From a crenarchaeote SCGC AAA261-N23 (GTDB lineage Archaea > Thermoproteota > Thermoprotei > Gearchaeales > Gearchaeaceae), in assembly GCA_000375685.1 (NCBI GenBank), contig AQVQ01000037.1:1-11886 (forward strand): a stretch of DNA of 11,886 bases. The letters run 5' to 3'. The notes beneath the pieces were generated by a model. That model searched no databases and was not told where the DNA came from. It saw only the letters and a program-made list of their open reading frames with translations. The position numbers and the translations under genes are program-made. Positions 11,792 to 11,886 of the stretch are shown here, piece by piece (within the stretch, counting starts at the first letter, position 1; every line of letters starts with the position of its first letter).

Positions 11792-11886
11792 TTTGGATTT
11801 CATCAAAAACATTCGATATGAGTTTTGTAAAAAAAGCTTCATCCCTGTTTTTCTTACATTTCATTTTGGTATTAAATTATACGAAG
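11792..11886 (+). repeat. 95-bp perfect inverted repeat, terminal copy
   Basis: This is identical to the reverse complement of 4996-5090 and runs to the last base of the window. The base just before it (C at 11791) differs from its counterpart beside the internal copy (T), so the shared sequence begins within TTTGGATTT. The two copies encode the same KaiC-like segment. Confidence 0.95.

Larger units (their letters stand above)
11264..11886 (+). pseudogene. KaiC-like RecA-superfamily ATPase, N-terminal part, frameshifted and cut by the window end
   Basis: The frame from ATG 11264 encodes IGLFGGLIKGRFP (family: tGiptLDelLGGGiprG region) and LVLISGEGGISKSLII, a Walker A-like loop. It then hits a TGA at 11501-11503. 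From 11448 the third frame is open to the window end. It encodes LCHELLRNRFRCVYLCVDEH, the Walker B strand SAIFIDSFTELA and RYEFCKKSFIPVFLTFHFG. Removing one 19-base copy of the tandem duplication at 11410-11447 joins the frames exactly and restores normal spacing from Walker A to the next strand. With the C-terminal half at 5089-4742 the protein would have about 285 residues. Walker A has Ser in place of the Gly before Lys. KaiC-like archaeal ATPases bind ATP as oligomers; the partner and role here are unknown. Confidence 0.8.

Noticed and set aside
1..11886. tRNA genes, CRISPR arrays, transposases or inverted-repeat-bounded insertion elements
   Set aside because: I looked for cloverleaf-like GC-rich stretches, regularly spaced repeats and transposase-like proteins on both strands and saw none. 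The only inverted repeat of note is the 95-bp pair, which is coding sequence.

Overview
This is an AT-rich archaeal window, most likely from a crenarchaeon (Thermoproteota) close to the Sulfolobales. The evidence is a group II chaperonin (thermosome), Alba, an Rpo6/RpoK-type polymerase subunit, ribosomal protein S26e, class I lysyl-tRNA synthetase, archaeal-type prolyl-tRNA synthetase and TrmI. Promoters look archaeal, with TATA-like boxes about 25-32 bp upstream of start codons and often no room for a leader. The lineage is inferred by eye and was not checked by alignment. I saw no tRNA, rRNA, CRISPR array or insertion sequence. No gene-free stretch exceeds about 100 bp.

Left arm (1-5090): the end of an unidentified + strand gene is followed by a small two-helix membrane protein on the - strand. 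That gene is divergent from the thermosome gene, and a rpo6-like gene follows the thermosome. Next come a tail-to-tail small - strand gene (weakly arcadin-1-like), Alba, a six-helix membrane protein and a 113-residue conserved protein. Convergent to these, on the - strand, are a cyclophilin-like protein, an all-helical 106-residue protein and the C-terminal half of a KaiC-like RecA-family ATPase.

Right arm (5091-11886): a long - strand cluster reads from high to low coordinates as coiled-coil protein, DUF1922-type zinc ribbon, trmI, proS, rps26e, lysS, CDP-alcohol phosphatidyltransferase and the first 62 codons of a TldD/PmbA-family protein. It combines translation and tRNA maturation with archaeal lipid synthesis. 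On the + side are an unrecognised 184-residue protein and, divergent from a ribbon-helix-helix regulator, the N-terminal part of a KaiC-like ATPase that runs off the window end.

The most important observation is structural. The last 95 bases (11792-11886) are a perfect inverted copy of 4996-5090. The tldD fragment switches abruptly into kaiC-like sequence at that copy, through a 9-base microhomology. Joining 11886 to the reverse complement of 4995 onward restores one continuous KaiC-like protein of about 285 residues, once a 19-bp tandem duplication that breaks its frame is removed. I therefore think the tldD-kaiC join near 5090 is either an assembly or amplification chimera or a real inversion breakpoint. 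The biologically original order was probably tldD<-...<-coiled coil, 184-aa gene ->, RHH <-, KaiC -> 106-aa -> cyclophilin-like -> and then the left arm in reverse. I found no convincing new multi-gene system; the KaiC/RHH/106-aa/cyclophilin-like neighbourhood is the least explained part.
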